In this document: positions 10,736 to 21,843 of the stretch, piece after piece | Position numbering within the stretch: the stretch's first letter is position 1 | Layout: every line of letters begins with the position of its first letter | DNA from: Cutaneotrichosporon cavernicola | Lineage: Eukaryota > Basidiomycota > Tremellomycetes > Trichosporonales > Trichosporonaceae | NCBI RefSeq assembly: GCF_030864355.1 | Contig: NC_083396.1 | Span: 1,240,001 to 1,304,000, forward strand | Direction: 5' to 3' | DNA length: 64,000 bases | Notes under the pieces: model-generated | Told to the model about the DNA's origin: nothing | The model's database searches: none | What the model saw: the letters and a program-made list of their open reading frames with translations, nothing else | Made by a program: the position numbers and the translations under genes

Positions 10736-12054
10736 ATGTCGCTTTGGGTCGACAAGGTGAGCTAACAGATGGTTTGCAGCTCACCACAGTACCGCCCACG
10801 TACGCTCGATGACCTGTCGTACCACGAGGAGCTGTCCTCGCGGTTGAGGTCACTTGTGAGCTGACATGGGTTGGGCCAGCTGACAACAGGCCGCGTCCGG
10901 TGACTTCCCGCACATCATGTTCTACGGGCCATCAGGCGCAGGCAAGAAGGCGAGTAGCTCCTTAGTTAAGGCGTTCATGGCTCGAGCTGACAGCAGACGC
11001 GCATCATGGCGACCTTGCGCGAGTTGTACGGACCAGGCGTGGAGAAGGTGAGCTTGCGTGTTGTCGAGAAGCTGACACCAGCTCCGCATCGACCAGCGTG
11101 TCTTCGTCACCCCCTCAAACCGCAAGCTCGACGTCAACGTGGTCCAGTCCAACTACCATATTGAGCTCACCCCCTCAGATGTGGGGATGTACGACCGCGT
11201 CGTGATCCAAGATATATTGAAGGAGATTGCCCAGACGCAGCAGGTCGACCTGAACGCAAAACAAAAGTTCAAGGGTGCGTCACCTTCCCTCTCCTACTGA
11301 CGGCAGTGGTGATCATCAACGAGGCCGACGCGCTCACCCGCGATGCTCAGGCTGCACTACGTCGCACAATGGAGAAGTACATGACCAACATGCGCTTGAT
11401 CATGTGCGCAAACTCAACGAGCAAGATCATCGCGCCCATCCGCTCTCGCTGTCTTTTGGTGCGCGTCGCAGCCCCAACCGACGAGGAGATGACTGGCGTT
11501 CTGAACCATGTGGCGAAGAAGGAGCGCTTTGTGCTCCCGGCAGCTGCGGCGGAGCAGATCACGTCCGCATCTGACGGCAACCTCCGTAAGGCGCTGCTCG
11601 TGCTCGAGGCCATGCGGATGCAGCAGCCCGACATGCGTGGCGGGGCGGATGTCGCGCGCCCCGATTGGGAGACGTACTGTGCCAAGGTCGCCGACTCCAT
11701 TCTTGGGGAGCAGAGCCCACAGCGCCTCCTCGAGGTGCGAGGCAAGCTGTACGAGCTGCTGTCGCATTGCATCCCGCCGGCCGTTGTGCTGAAGGTAGGT
11801 TGAACTTTGCCATCCAACTGACACCAGACGATCTCTGAGCGTATCGTCGACCGCGTCGATGACGAGCTCAAGCCCCAGATCGTGCACTGGGCTGCACACT
11901 ACGAGCTGCGCATGCGCCAAGGGTCCAAGAAGATCTTCCATCTCGAGGCATTCTGCGCCAAGGTCATGATGGTGGTCAAGCATTTCAACCTGTGAGCTGA
12001 ATGGTGTCCAAAGGAGCTGACATCAGGATGGGCGTGGTCGAGGACTGGGAGTAG
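10736..12054 (+). CDS. RFC5: Replication factor C small subunit (yeast Rfc5 / human RFC3)
   Basis: Subunit of the RFC clamp loader that places PCNA on DNA; it also serves alternative loaders. Eight exons (10736-10756, 10790-10855, 10890-10949, 10997-11047, 11082-11274, 11307-11794, 11828-11991, 12027-12054) give 356 residues. The N-terminus MSLWVDKYRPRTLDDL is diagnostic for this subunit. The P-loop is GPSGAGKK (residues about 42-49), the Walker-B region reads VVIINEADALT rather than DEAD as in this non-hydrolysing subunit, followed by LRRTMEKY and the RFC-box IRSRCL. The clamp-loader collar contains LYELLSHCIPP and GSKKIFHLEAF. Intron 3 (10950-10996) uses a GC donor (GCGAGT), the only one noticed in the window. 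Confidence 0.96.
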
Positions 12055-12356
12055 GCTGATAGACGGACGTGGCACATGTATTCTATGACAATCGTGTGGC
12101 CTTGCTAGCTTGCATCTGTGGATGGTCGGGCAAAGGATGAGCCCGGTTGGAGTATGCAGTTGCGGAATGCGCATGTCGACAGAGTCCAGAAGCAAGAGCC
12201 TACGGCGCCAGTAGGAACGTCAGTGTTGTGACGCGCAGCGCCACAACACGCTTCGACTCTATATCCTCCTCTGAGGCCTGCCAGCTCCGGTGTCGGCCCA
12301 CACCAACAAGATCTATCCATACGCACGCTCTATACAACCTCTAAGCGCAAGCGCAT
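12055..12356. other. Convergent 3' intergenic region, RFC5 / PHO13
   Basis: About 300 bases between two converging stop codons. No supported gene or structured RNA; contains the 3' UTRs. Confidence 0.5.
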
Positions 12357-13415
12357 CTAGTTCTTCTGGAGCACTGCGAGGTCGCCCAGGCTCTCAATAA
12401 CAAAAGTCGGCACAACAGGCGACGGGTTCTCGCCATATACCTCCTCCTTGTGCGTAACCCCACCCATGACGAGAAGCGAGCGCATCCCGCAAGTCTGGGA
12501 GAAGGCGATATCCGTAGCGAGATTCTTTGATCAGCTCAATCAAGAAGCAACGTACATCTCCGACCATGAGTGCCCGCGCTGGGTCAAAGTGGTGCTCGGC
12601 AATAATGGCGTCCATCATCGGCTTGTTGGGCTTTCCGATAACGGTGGGCTCGCGCTTGCCCTGCAATGCGAAGACGAGGGGCGCAGAGAGGGACCCGGAG
12701 CCGACAAAGGTCGTGCCGTGTGTCGGGAAGGTCTTGTCCTGGTTCGTGAGGAGGAAGTGGACGTTGGGGTCGTCGCGGAGGTACGAGTAGGCCTTGCAGA
12801 GCTTCTTGTAGTCTGGTGTTAGCAGAGCCTTCACCCTTTCCCTCCTCATGGCTTCCTCCCCCTTCCCGCCTCCCATCTCTCCCTCCCTCCCTTCGACTCA
12901 CTGATACCGCTGTCGAAGCCACACAAGACCGCCCCAATGCTCGGATCAGGCTGGTACACGCTAAAGTCCATGCTCGGCAAGAAAACTCGGTCCTCAGGAT
13001 CGGTCCCGCCCGTCCTCTGGATCCCCTTTGCGTCCAACTCATCCTCGAGTCCCTTCTCGCCAAGCACGTAAACCCGCTTATCGGCGGGGAAGTTGAGCAC
13101 GTCACGCATGTACACAGCGGAAGCGTATGCTGACCCGAAGATCTCGCTCTCGTGCACGGGAATGTCGAGCTTGTCGAATGTCTTCTTGTACATTGCCCGT
13201 GACTTTGTCGCGTTGTTCGTCACGAAGATGACCTTCTTTCCGGCATCACGCATCATCTGAAGAACGGCTTTGACGCCGGGAACAACGACGGGGCCATGGT
13301 AGATGACACCATCGCAGTCGAGGAGGAAGGTGTCGACGCTGTCGAAGAGGGCCTTGTACTCTTCGGGGGTGCGCAGGAACGGCGGTTGCGTGGTGGTGGT
13401 GGTTGGGATGGTCAT
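12357..13415 (-). CDS. PHO13: HAD phosphatase, 4-nitrophenylphosphatase / phosphoglycolate phosphatase type
   Basis: Cytosolic HAD-superfamily phosphatase; family members remove toxic side products such as 2-phosphoglycolate and 4-phosphoerythronate. Exons 13415-12902, 12812-12556 and 12534-type junction refined to 12524-12357 encode 312 residues. Motif I is FLLDCDGVIYHG (nucleophile Asp and the +2 Asp), motif II VIFVTNNATKSR, motif III Lys in VIGKPNKPM, motif IV ALMVGDN-LATDIAF with the Mg-binding Asp, formed across the second splice junction. The C2 cap typical of the Pho13/PGP group lies between motifs II and III (YASAVYMRDVL through ALQGKREP). It shares a 156-base divergent promoter with EAF6. 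Confidence 0.94.
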
Positions 13416-13571
13416 GGTGTTGGTGGGTTGGGTGAAGTCGAGACATCTGCCTGGGGGTGGGGCGGAAATAGTCGAAATCGCGTCACCCCGCTTCCTCCCC
13501 ACCCCAGATTATTGATTAAATCCACCGGGCCGGCTTTTCCGACCCAACTTATTACTTAGCACTTGACAAAC

Positions 13572-14143
13572 ATGAGCACTCAAGGCCCGCCCGCCAACGC
13601 AAAGCAGGCGCAGGCTGCTGCACTAACTGAAGTCGAGGCTGCACAGCGGCGTAAGCGCGCTCTCGATCTCAACCTCGTGCGTAATTCTTAGGTTGGGCTC
13701 TCTGGGCTCGTAGACAAGACAGCCCACTATATTTTCCGTTGCGGAGACTGACACCAGGCCTCGATCGAAGCGACGATTTGGGCGCAGGAGACGAGTTACC
13801 TCGAAGATACGGCTACTAGTGGGGGCAATATCATCAAGGTGGGTACACAACAGAGGCTGAGGGATAAAAACTTAGAGGATGGAGAGGGAGTAGGCAAGGT
13901 GCAATTTGCCACCCACCAGACACACCAAAATCAAGTGGCGAGCAGCTGCGACCCAATTACCAAGCTGACCGCAGGGCTTCGAAAACTACCTCAAAGCGCC
14001 TACGGTGACCTCACACCACCGCCGCAAGAACGACCCAACCGAGGACGACAAGCTCTTCTCGGGCAGCAGCACTTCGTTTAACCCGGTACGTCGCTGGTAA
14101 GGGCCAGGGTGACAGCTGACACCAGATGAACCAGCAGCGCTAG
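13572..14143 (+). CDS. EAF6: NuA4 histone acetyltransferase subunit Eaf6
   Basis: Small scaffold subunit of NuA4 and related MYST acetyltransferase complexes in the nucleus. Four exons (13572-13676, 13758-13838, 13975-14085, 14126-14143) encode 104 residues. The predicted coiled coil RRKRALDLNLASIEATIWAQ is followed by the family signature ETSYLEDT, then GNIIKGFENYLK, and a tail HHRRKNDPTEDDKLFSGSS common to Eaf6 proteins. The fourth exon is only 18 bases, encoding MNQQR and the stop. No single open frame covers the protein, so it is easy to miss without splicing. Confidence 0.93.
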
Positions 14144-14765
14144 CGCGACGTAGCGTGTGCAGCTGCGATTCAGGTGGCCTGGATGTGCATACATGTCGCG
14201 TTACGTGGCCTCGGGCATTTGGGACCGAACCGAATGCCCTCGCCGTCTTTCATGATTCATGAGAAGGCCTACGCGGCCCACGCGTCTGGACTGCGCAGAA
14301 GCGCGTCCACGTGTACAATATACAATAGCAGCCGCGAGTAGTGCAGTACCCTTACTATAATCCAGATGTTAAATGTACAGATGTTGGCGATGCACAACGA
14401 GCTGCCGATCTGCAGAGATAGGGCTTCTTTGCGCTAGGCGCTAGATCGCGCTTCGACCTTCGACTGTAATACTTTGTGATACTTCCATCGTAACTGAGGA
14501 ACGCGACGCGCAGATCTGCAGCCGTGCCTGGTTAGTGTTCTCTTGACTAGTAGCAACCATACAGCCTCCTGCGACCACGTCAAACTGAGGCTAATCTGCC
14601 TACACACCTGCTGCTCTCGGTCTCGCTTCACACACTGCCATCAACCACTTGGGCCACCCCACACCTCAGTCATGACTCCACTCCTCGCCGCTGCCAGGTG
14701 CACAGGTTCCATCTCGTAAACCCCGCACCACGGGGCCCAACCTGCAAAATGTATACAAGCCACGC
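14144..14765. other. Intergenic between EAF6 and eL20 stop codons
   Basis: About 620 bases separating converging genes. Short open frames have no recognisable content. Nothing else seen. Confidence 0.5.
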
Positions 14766-15387
14766 TTACGCCCAGGTCGAGGGGCGGCCGGCGGCGTACC
14801 ACGCCTTCGACTTGGTGAGGCGGTGGGGGAGAGGGAACTTGAGGTCCTTCTGGAGGAGCTGCTTCATGTAGGGGCGGCGGATGTCCTCAGTCTTCTCGAT
14901 CTCGGCGACACGGAGGATCTGGACGTCACGGAAGCGGGAGCGGTGGCGGGCGGCCATGTCCTGGTACATGGACTCGACGGCCTCGGCGCGCGAAAGAGCA
15001 CGGTACTCCTTGACCATGTTGTGGGTGCCGGAACGCGAGTTGTAACGGAGCCAGATGGCGAAGTTCTTCACCTTGAGGGGCTTCTTCTCCGAGATCTGGT
15101 GTGAGCGCTGATTCTCATACACGCGCGAGACGCATGACGGGTACGCACAATGTTGAGCGCGACGATCTCGCCGTGGCTCTTCTTCATCTTCTTAAGGTGA
15201 CGAAGGTAGTACCAGAAGCGCGACTTGGCGACAACATCGTTGGGCGCAAAGATGCGCATGCGGCTGTGGGTTAGCGCGCAGCTCTCAAAGCCAACGCGGG
15301 GCAGTGAACGCACTAGAGCTTGGGCTCCGGCTCCTGCTCGGTAGGCAAGCCACGCCCGACAATGGAGTACTCCTGGAAACGAGCCAT
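14766..15387 (-). CDS. RPL20: 60S ribosomal protein eL20 (L18a)
   Basis: Component of the cytosolic large ribosomal subunit. Exons 15387-15314, 15263-15149 and 15095-14766 encode 172 residues. The start [17 protein letters not shown], then [20 protein letters not shown] across junction 1, [20 protein letters not shown] across junction 2, [19 protein letters not shown] and [19 protein letters not shown] match the family throughout; its length is normal. The ATG is one base downstream of a strong acceptor (CTGACATTCAG), which implies an intron in the 5' UTR. Confidence 0.96.
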
Positions 15388-15388
15388 T

Positions 15389-15803
15389 CTGAATGTCAGC
15401 AGCATTCTCTCGCTCTCGTCGCGCGCGCCTCGGTTCGATTCCATTTCGCACGCATGGGAAGGCAGAGGAAGGCAGGGGAGGAGGGCGGTTCGGTGCGCGC
15501 ACAAAGGGACGAGACGAGACGGACTCCGAGGCCTCCTCGGTCGGGGTGGCTGGCGCAAGCCCAGCTTCGCAGCCCCGCCTCAACGAGAGCCACAGTCTCA
15601 TCATGGCGCAGACATTGCCCCAGTTTCTCTTTCCTCGCCCGTCTCGTCTGCGCCACCTGTCCTGTTGACAAGTACACGCGCACAGCCCCGACAAGTTGTC
15701 CTCCCCGCCTTTCGAGTTCCCTGCCGATTGCCGCGAGCGCGCGAAATGGTGTCGTCCGAGGTTGCCGCGCGGTCGAGGTGTAGACGCTGGGCGTGCTACT
15801 CAC
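15389..15803 (-). other. Probable 5'-UTR intron of the eL20 gene
   Basis: On the minus strand a consensus donor GTGAGTAGC at 15803 and an acceptor CTGACATTCAG ending at 15389, one base before the start codon, bound a 415-base segment. This is about ten times the usual intron length here. Leader introns are common in fungal ribosomal-protein genes. Open frames inside it have no known content. An ATGATGA box-C-like motif is present without a matching box D at a normal distance. Confidence 0.6.
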
Positions 15804-16900
15804 TTGTCTATTTTCTTGCGGGATGGCGAACACGGAAGTGTTGTCGATGGCGTCCGACCGGGCAGGGCAGCACCCACTGCGAGCCTGCGAAGCCGACCCA
15901 AAACGAGCCCAGCTTTCCCACGGTGCTCTGTCGGGCGCTCCTTTGAGACTAATCGCCGACGCGAAAGTTTCGGGAATATAATCTATTCGAGCCATCATTA
16001 AATCCCAGCGATGCCACGTGGATGGAAGCGGCTAGACCGAAACGGTTCGTTCAGTTTGCGTCATGCCTGATTGTCCCTTATGATGATGACCCCTTGATCC
16101 GTTTGAGACACAACCGAAGAGCAACATCCAGGCTGGCTAGGCTGGGCCAAGGAGGACCTCAGGGCAATCAACGTGCCAAAGCCAAAGGGAGCGCGTATTA
16201 GTCGCAGAAGAGTGCGCCTGAGAGTGAGTCCAGGTCCAAGCGCGTTTAGGTTTGCCACCCAACAGAGTTGTAACACGCATAGTCAACCTGGTATGGCTAG
16301 GATGGAAGGGGTTACCCCATCTCACCCAACCAACCATCTGCATCCTTGAACAACTTGATCCATGCTAGACAATGACTAGTCTGTAACGCTCGAGCACTCT
16401 ACATCTCTCTCTCCTCTTCATTACCCCTCTGCACAACTCCCTGCCCCGCTCACGGTCCACGCCAACGCCAACGCCCACGGCTACGCGTTCAACACCGGTC
16501 GGTTGACGTCTACCTGCCCTCTCCGAGCTGCCCGCTGCTGGACTCTGCTCAGCCGCCCACGGCTCTCACATACCGTCCCGTCTATCCGTCACGGTCTATT
16601 ACAGCCATCTGCCAGTCACTCGTCACTCCCTCCCTCTAGCCCTCTAGCCCTCTCGCTCCTGTACTCGTGATCATCGCGCCGGAACGCCCTCAAACTTCAA
16701 TTCACCCTTCTCCAAGTCCAAACATTCAACCATCACAACAAACACTTCCGTCGCGCTCATCACCTTCCTCCACTCACCTTCGCCCGTTACACCGTGCTCA
16801 TCATCTTTCGCTGCCAGTACTCTTTAAATACTTTCATTGTTCAACCTCTCCTCTACTCTCTCTCTCCCCTCTTCACAACTCATGAACACACGGCCCCAAC
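15804..16900. other. Divergent intergenic region / leader of the coiled-coil gene
   Basis: About 1.1 kb between eL20 and the next rightward gene. From about 16390 to 16880 the plus strand is a strongly C/T-rich leader, typical of long 5' UTRs in these fungi. No supported coding sequence. Confidence 0.5.
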
Positions 16901-19401
16901 ATGGTGAGCTGGACGCCCAAAACCAAATGTCACGTTCCTAAACTCACAGCAGCCACACCCCATTAACCTTCCCCCGCCACCTTCCTCGGTCTCGGATGAC
17001 GACCTCTACCGGGCCATCGAGTCTACGATGGGTGCCGAGAGCACCATCTTGTCTACCGATCTCCCTGACCGTATGTCTAACTGCTCTCTCTTGATCTCGC
17101 TGATCCATACCAGTCTTCAGCAAGATTCATCAGGACCGTCGCGGACTCGCGGTTCTGAACGACTCGCAGCTGAAACAACTCCGAGAGGTCGTCAACTCTG
17201 ATGCGTACTCGACGGTGACAATGTCGCGGGAAGAAGTGTTCCAGATGCTCAAGTGAGTAGACATGGAATTACACAATCTGACCCGTGAGGCACCTACGTG
17301 GGCATTCCGCCACTCCGCCACCACCCGCCGACGTCGCCACGCCAACTGCAAACAAGCACCAAAGACGTAGATCCACCAGAATCCGGTCCTCGTCGGATTC
17401 TTCGTCGACTGAGGAGGACGAGCAGACGCCATCCCGCTCCTCGTCATCCTCCACCGGCAAGCGTGCAATTCACCGCAGGTCCTTCCCTGATGACTCCTCA
17501 ACCTACATGCTTCCCTCCACAATTGCAACCTCACCTGATGGAGCGCTCCCCCCACGCGTCAAGAAGCTGTCCGACGCGTCCAATAAGTTTGAGCAGCGCA
17601 GCCGCGACGACCCACCAAGCTCGTACATGCCTCTTGGCAGGCGACCATTACCTCAGAGTCGCCGGAGCTCGGCTCAGTTCAGCGCCAGTGCGCGCAGCGA
17701 CGACGGCCACACGTCGTCGTCTGACTACACGTATACGTACGCAAAGACGCATGGCCGCAGCGTCAGCAGCGCCAGCGTCGTGTCTCCGTCATCAACGCGC
17801 TCTCCGGGAGCTGCGTCGCCGATATCGCCAGACCTCGACGGCTATGGATCAGACACCGAGGAGGACCGTTGGGGTCAGGTTGACCCGTCGATGGAGGGTG
17901 CCCTCGTTAGTGGTGAACGGCTGGGCTGAGCTGATTGTAGGACAAGATCAGAGACGCCGACGAGCTGCAGCGCCTCAAGGAAGTTATTGCGGAGCTTCGG
18001 AACCGCATCAAGTCGCTCGAACACGAACGCGAACTTGCCCAGTGAGTTGGGTTGCCAACCACTGCTGACATTGCAGACAAACGCACGAGGACATGGTGGC
18101 CGACATTGAGACGCGAGGAGAGAACGAGAGGCAAGACCACGACAGCCGCGCCAAGGACCTGCTGGCGCGGACGGAAGCGAAGTACCGAAAGGAGATCGAG
18201 GCAAAGGAGCAAGAGATCACGGAGATCAATGAAGAGCTCGATGCTCTGTCCGCCAAGCTTGCAGACCTGCAAGCCACTCTCGATAATGAGAAGCGTGAGT
18301 GCCACGAATGACTTGCTTGAGCCCGTTCACTGACTCGGCAGACAAGTCGGCGGAACTGCGGGACACGGTCGAGGAGCGTGACATGGACGTTGCGAACTTG
18401 CGCATGGAGCTCGAAATGTGGGGAGAACAGAAACAACAAGTTGAGGAAGAGCTTGGCCGGCAAAACGCTCATGCTGCCGAGTTACAGGAGAGGCTCAATT
18501 CCGCACGCGACCTGGAGAGTAGACTCGCGGCGAAGAAGGCCGAGGTCGACTTATTCAAGTCGACTGTCTCAGACATGGAACAGCAGCTCGCGGACCTCAG
18601 GGGTGGAACGTCGTACGGCGGCAGTGGGATAAGTTCAGCTGGCCCGGCCACGTTAACTCGTAACGGGGCCAACCAACTGAGCGCCGAGCTCCAGACTCTG
18701 GATCCGGTCAAGACCAAGTTGGTCACCAGGGTCGTCACGATCACAGAAAGTGACGGTTCTCCGGTGTCAACGTATAAAGACGCCTCGACGGGGACGGAGC
18801 CACTCGACGTTCTCAATGACCCAGATTTCGAGGAGGAGCGGGAGGCTCTCCGCCGGGAGGGTGCCGTCCTTGCGGAACCCGCCGGCACCCGGACGCCAGT
18901 CCAGTCCTCTTCAACCCTTGAGCAAGAGGCACTGCGCTCTCCACCGGCGTACTCGGCCGCGCCTGGCCCCCTGGATGCCGACGCTCTGATCAAGCACATG
19001 CATCCGCAGGTCACCAAGGGCACGGTGCGGCGCGACGAGGACCTCCAGAAGGCGTATGACTTGGTATCCAAGGCGACGGGCAAGCGCTGCCACCTGATTG
19101 AGGAGGAGCTCGAGGCGGACGACATTATGCGTGACAAGCCCGACGGCTACGAGGCCAAGCCGAGCATGGTCGGGCGCGTCCTCCACTGGGCGTCCGCCAT
19201 CGGTGTTGCGCACTTTGGAGGCCTCATTATACGTGAGGTGGCCAGTTGACTCGGAAGCTGACTTCAGTTACCGTTCTTGCTACGCAAGCATTTGGTACCC
19301 CTCCGCAGCGGGACCCTTACGACTCGTTTGCGTACAACGGCTACGTGTCATGGTTTGACCACACGGCGGCGATGGCGCGCGCTGGACGTGTGCCTACGTG
19401 A
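16901..19401 (+). CDS. Coiled-coil, probably tail-anchored membrane protein (unknown function)
   Basis: Unrecognised protein of 740 residues in eight exons: 16901-16903, 16950-17070, 17114-17252, 17290-17905, 17941-18041, 18077-18294, 18342-19232, 19268-19401. Exon 1 is the ATG alone; an upstream ATG at 16882 runs into a stop after splicing. A helical N-terminal part (DDLYRAIESTM ... EEVFQMLK) is followed by about 200 Ser/Arg-rich, probably disordered residues, then about 200 residues of coiled coil rich in Glu, Lys and Leu, a disordered linker, and a single hydrophobic segment near residues 680-706 (AIGVAHFGGLIILTVLATQ) with a tail of about 35 residues. This layout suits a tail-anchored or nuclear-envelope (KASH-like) protein, but it lacks the terminal PPPx of KASH proteins. 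Function inferred only. Confidence 0.75.
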
Positions 19402-19724
19402 GGCGATGATTCGGCGATGAGTACTGCCTCCCCACGATTCACGTCACTGAATGTCTACGACGCGCAACGCATGTCCCTTGTTTAATTAGTGTATACTATG
19501 GTTCTTTAGTTGGTATACCTCCCCCCCCCCCCCCTCCTCCCCCATGTGTCTAAAAAGCGCATGTATATTTCACCCAATGGACTTGGAACCAAACAATGAC
19601 GACGGAGATGTCTGCCACTCCGCAAAAAACCATGTGCCAAAATGCTCCCGAGATGACTGGATCAGACGCGTCGCGCTTTCTTCGCGTCCGTGTGTTTGAT
19701 CACAACATTATCACCCTCGCCACC
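19402..19724. other. Intergenic with poly-C tract
   Basis: A run of 14 C at 19521-19534 lies in the 3' flank of the coiled-coil gene. The rest is the leader of the primase gene; an open frame from 19596 continues into PRI2 but the conserved N-terminus begins at 19725. Confidence 0.5.
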
Positions 19725-21405
19725 ATGTTCAAGCCCACCGTCCGCGTCAAGGCCGAGGGCGACGTAAAGGTGCACAAGCGTGGCGCGCCCTCGTCGCGCT
19801 ATCCAGACCGTCTAAACTTGTGAGCCCTCTCACCCATCCCGCTGACGGGAGCTACGACAAGCCTCCAATTCTGGACATCACGCTAGACGAGTTCGAGACG
19901 GCCGCCCTGACCCGCCTCCGCGTCCTAACCTACCTCGAAGCGCTGCAACAACGTTCCCTCCCCCCCGCTCAACTCTCATCAACCCTAGCCGCCTATTTGA
20001 AACAACACCTCCCCCTCTCGGCAAACACAGCCCGCTCAGCAGACCTGGACGGCGAGCGGCGGCTCGACGCCATCGGACACTGGGTCCTCCGTCTTGCGTT
20101 CTGTCGTTCTCCCGAACTGCGTGCTCGATTTGTACGCGCTGAAACGGCACTCTTCAAGCACCGCTTCGAGAGCGATGATCTCTCGGAACGTGCAATGTTC
20201 CTGAGTGGCCTCGATTTGAGCTGGACCGTGGTTGGGGACAAGGAGAGGGAGGATCATTGGACGTCGTTGCGCGATACCATGTGGTGGACAAAGGAGAATG
20301 TGCTCGCGAAGGAGACGTGGTTCAAAGTCCCCTGGGCGAGTGTGCCGGATCTCGTGGCGCAGCGGCGCGTGTTCATCTGCGGGGGTATGGCGTACGTCCC
20401 TCAGAGCATGCAGATTAGCTTGGTGCTGCAGGCGTTCTCGGCTCGCCTGGAGGCGGCGCTTGAAGTGAGTCGTCCTTTCTTTCCCAACCCTCTCCCTCTG
20501 CTCCATACCCGAGGAGTGAGGTTGCTCAATGCACCACTTTCTCGCCCGTCCCCTCTCTCCTCTCTCCTCTCTCCTCCTCACTTGCCCTCCCCCGCGCCCC
20601 CTCACCCCAGCTCACGGCCAAAAACCTCCCCCGCCTCGACGAGGACGAGCGCCTCGCCCCCGTCATCGACCACCTTGCGGCATCCTTCCTCTCCGGCCTC
20701 GCGGGCGCCGAGTATACCCCCTCCGACTCAACTGCGCTCGTGACGGCCGAGATGGTCGACGATGTCGCGCGAAAGCACTTCCCGCCGTGCATGCTCAACT
20801 TGTATGAACGGCTCAAGCGGGACCACCACCTCAAACACTTTGGGCGGCTGCAGTTGGGCCTGTTCTTGAAGGTGAGTTGCCCTTACGTTTCGCTGTGACA
20901 CTGCGCCCTCACTCACACACAGGGCATCGGCCTGCCGCTCGACGAAGCCCTCATCTTCTGGCGACGGATGTACGGCTCCTCCATGTCCGACGACAAGTTT
21001 AACAAAGAGTACCGCTACAACATCCGACACAGCTACGGCCAAGAAGGTCGACGAGCAAACTATCCCCCTCGCTCGTGTCAGCAGATCCTGACCTCGAACC
21101 AGCCGGGCACGCAGGACAGTCACGGCTGCCCGTTCCGCCACTTCAGCCCCGACAACCTAACATCCTTCCTGCTGAGCACGTACCCGCAACTCGAGCGCGG
21201 CAGCCCCGAAATGAAGGACATTATGGACAGTGTCAAGGGCAGCGCCTACCATGTCGCCTGTACCCGGTTATTCGAGGTTACGAGGGGTATCAAGAAGGGC
21301 GAGGGGGTTGGTGGGGGGGAAAGCGTGACCCACCCGAACAAGTTTACGGCGCAGTCGCAGGAGATTGAGAAGGAGCGGCTTGAGGCTATGAAGATTGACC
21401 ATTAG
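19725..21405 (+). CDS. PRI2: DNA primase large subunit (4Fe-4S)
   Basis: Regulatory subunit of the primase in DNA polymerase alpha-primase, required for RNA primer synthesis at origins and Okazaki fragments. Exons 19725-19819, 19852-20464, 20611-20871 and 20923-21405 give 483 residues. The N-terminal domain contains YPDRLNF, LDEFETAALTRLRVLTYLE and KHRFESDDLSERAMF. The C-terminal Fe-S domain has the four conserved cysteines near residues 296 (HFPPCMLNLY), 375 (RSCQQIL), 392 (HGCPFRHF) and 436 (HVACTRLFE), and GIGLPLDEALIFWRRMY. The length is typical. All cluster ligands and RNA-binding basic residues appear intact. Confidence 0.95.
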
Positions 21406-21539
21406 AGAGATTGTATGTATGTTTTGCTTGGCCGGGTCCAGAAGAGGTTGAGGCTCAGGCCACGCCCCAGCTCGGCCTGTCTGTCACTCAGCAGGCTGGT
21501 GTCAAACAAAAGAAACTGCAAAGGCAGTCCAACTGCCGA

Positions 21540-21631
21540 CGACACCTGAGAGATTCGAACTCTCGAGTGCAAAGCACACGGCCTAGATTGCAATAGCAAG
21601 GCCGCCCGATAGGCCACTACGGGAAGGTGCC
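21540..21631 (-). tRNA. tRNA-Ser(GCT) with 9-base intron
   Basis: The minus strand from 21631 folds as a class II tRNA. Acceptor strands GGCACCT (21631-21625) and AGGTGTC (21547-21541) pair fully with one G-T, discriminator G at 21540. The D-arm is CCG/CGG with a GG-containing loop. The anticodon stem is CGGCC/GGCCG; its 16-base loop reads TTGCTA plus a nine-base insertion and A, giving anticodon GCT with an intron just 3' of position 37, the canonical place. The variable arm is GTGC-TTT-GCAC and the T-arm GAGAG-TTCGAAT-CTCTC. Variable arm and anticodon both indicate serine. Confidence 0.9.
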
Positions 21632-21843
21632 GGTATTTTGGCTGGGACGTGTTGGAAACTGCATTCCGTAGTAGGTCAGTAGGTAGTCCACCTCTAGTGG
21701 CCACGTGGTTGCTTCCTTTCTACAACCAAGCGTTGCAGTCAATGTAAAAGATGTATTTCTTTGCTTGTACGAGTACATATTCCTTCCATCTTGTATTCGC
21801 CCAGGGTCAGCAGGCTGTTCGCCAACCTCTCTTAAGTCGAGGG

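Noticed and set aside
15598..15604. Possible C/D snoRNA in the eL20 leader intron (box C ATGATGA on the minus strand)
   Set aside because: No CTGA box D within a normal distance and no terminal stem; single motif is not enough.
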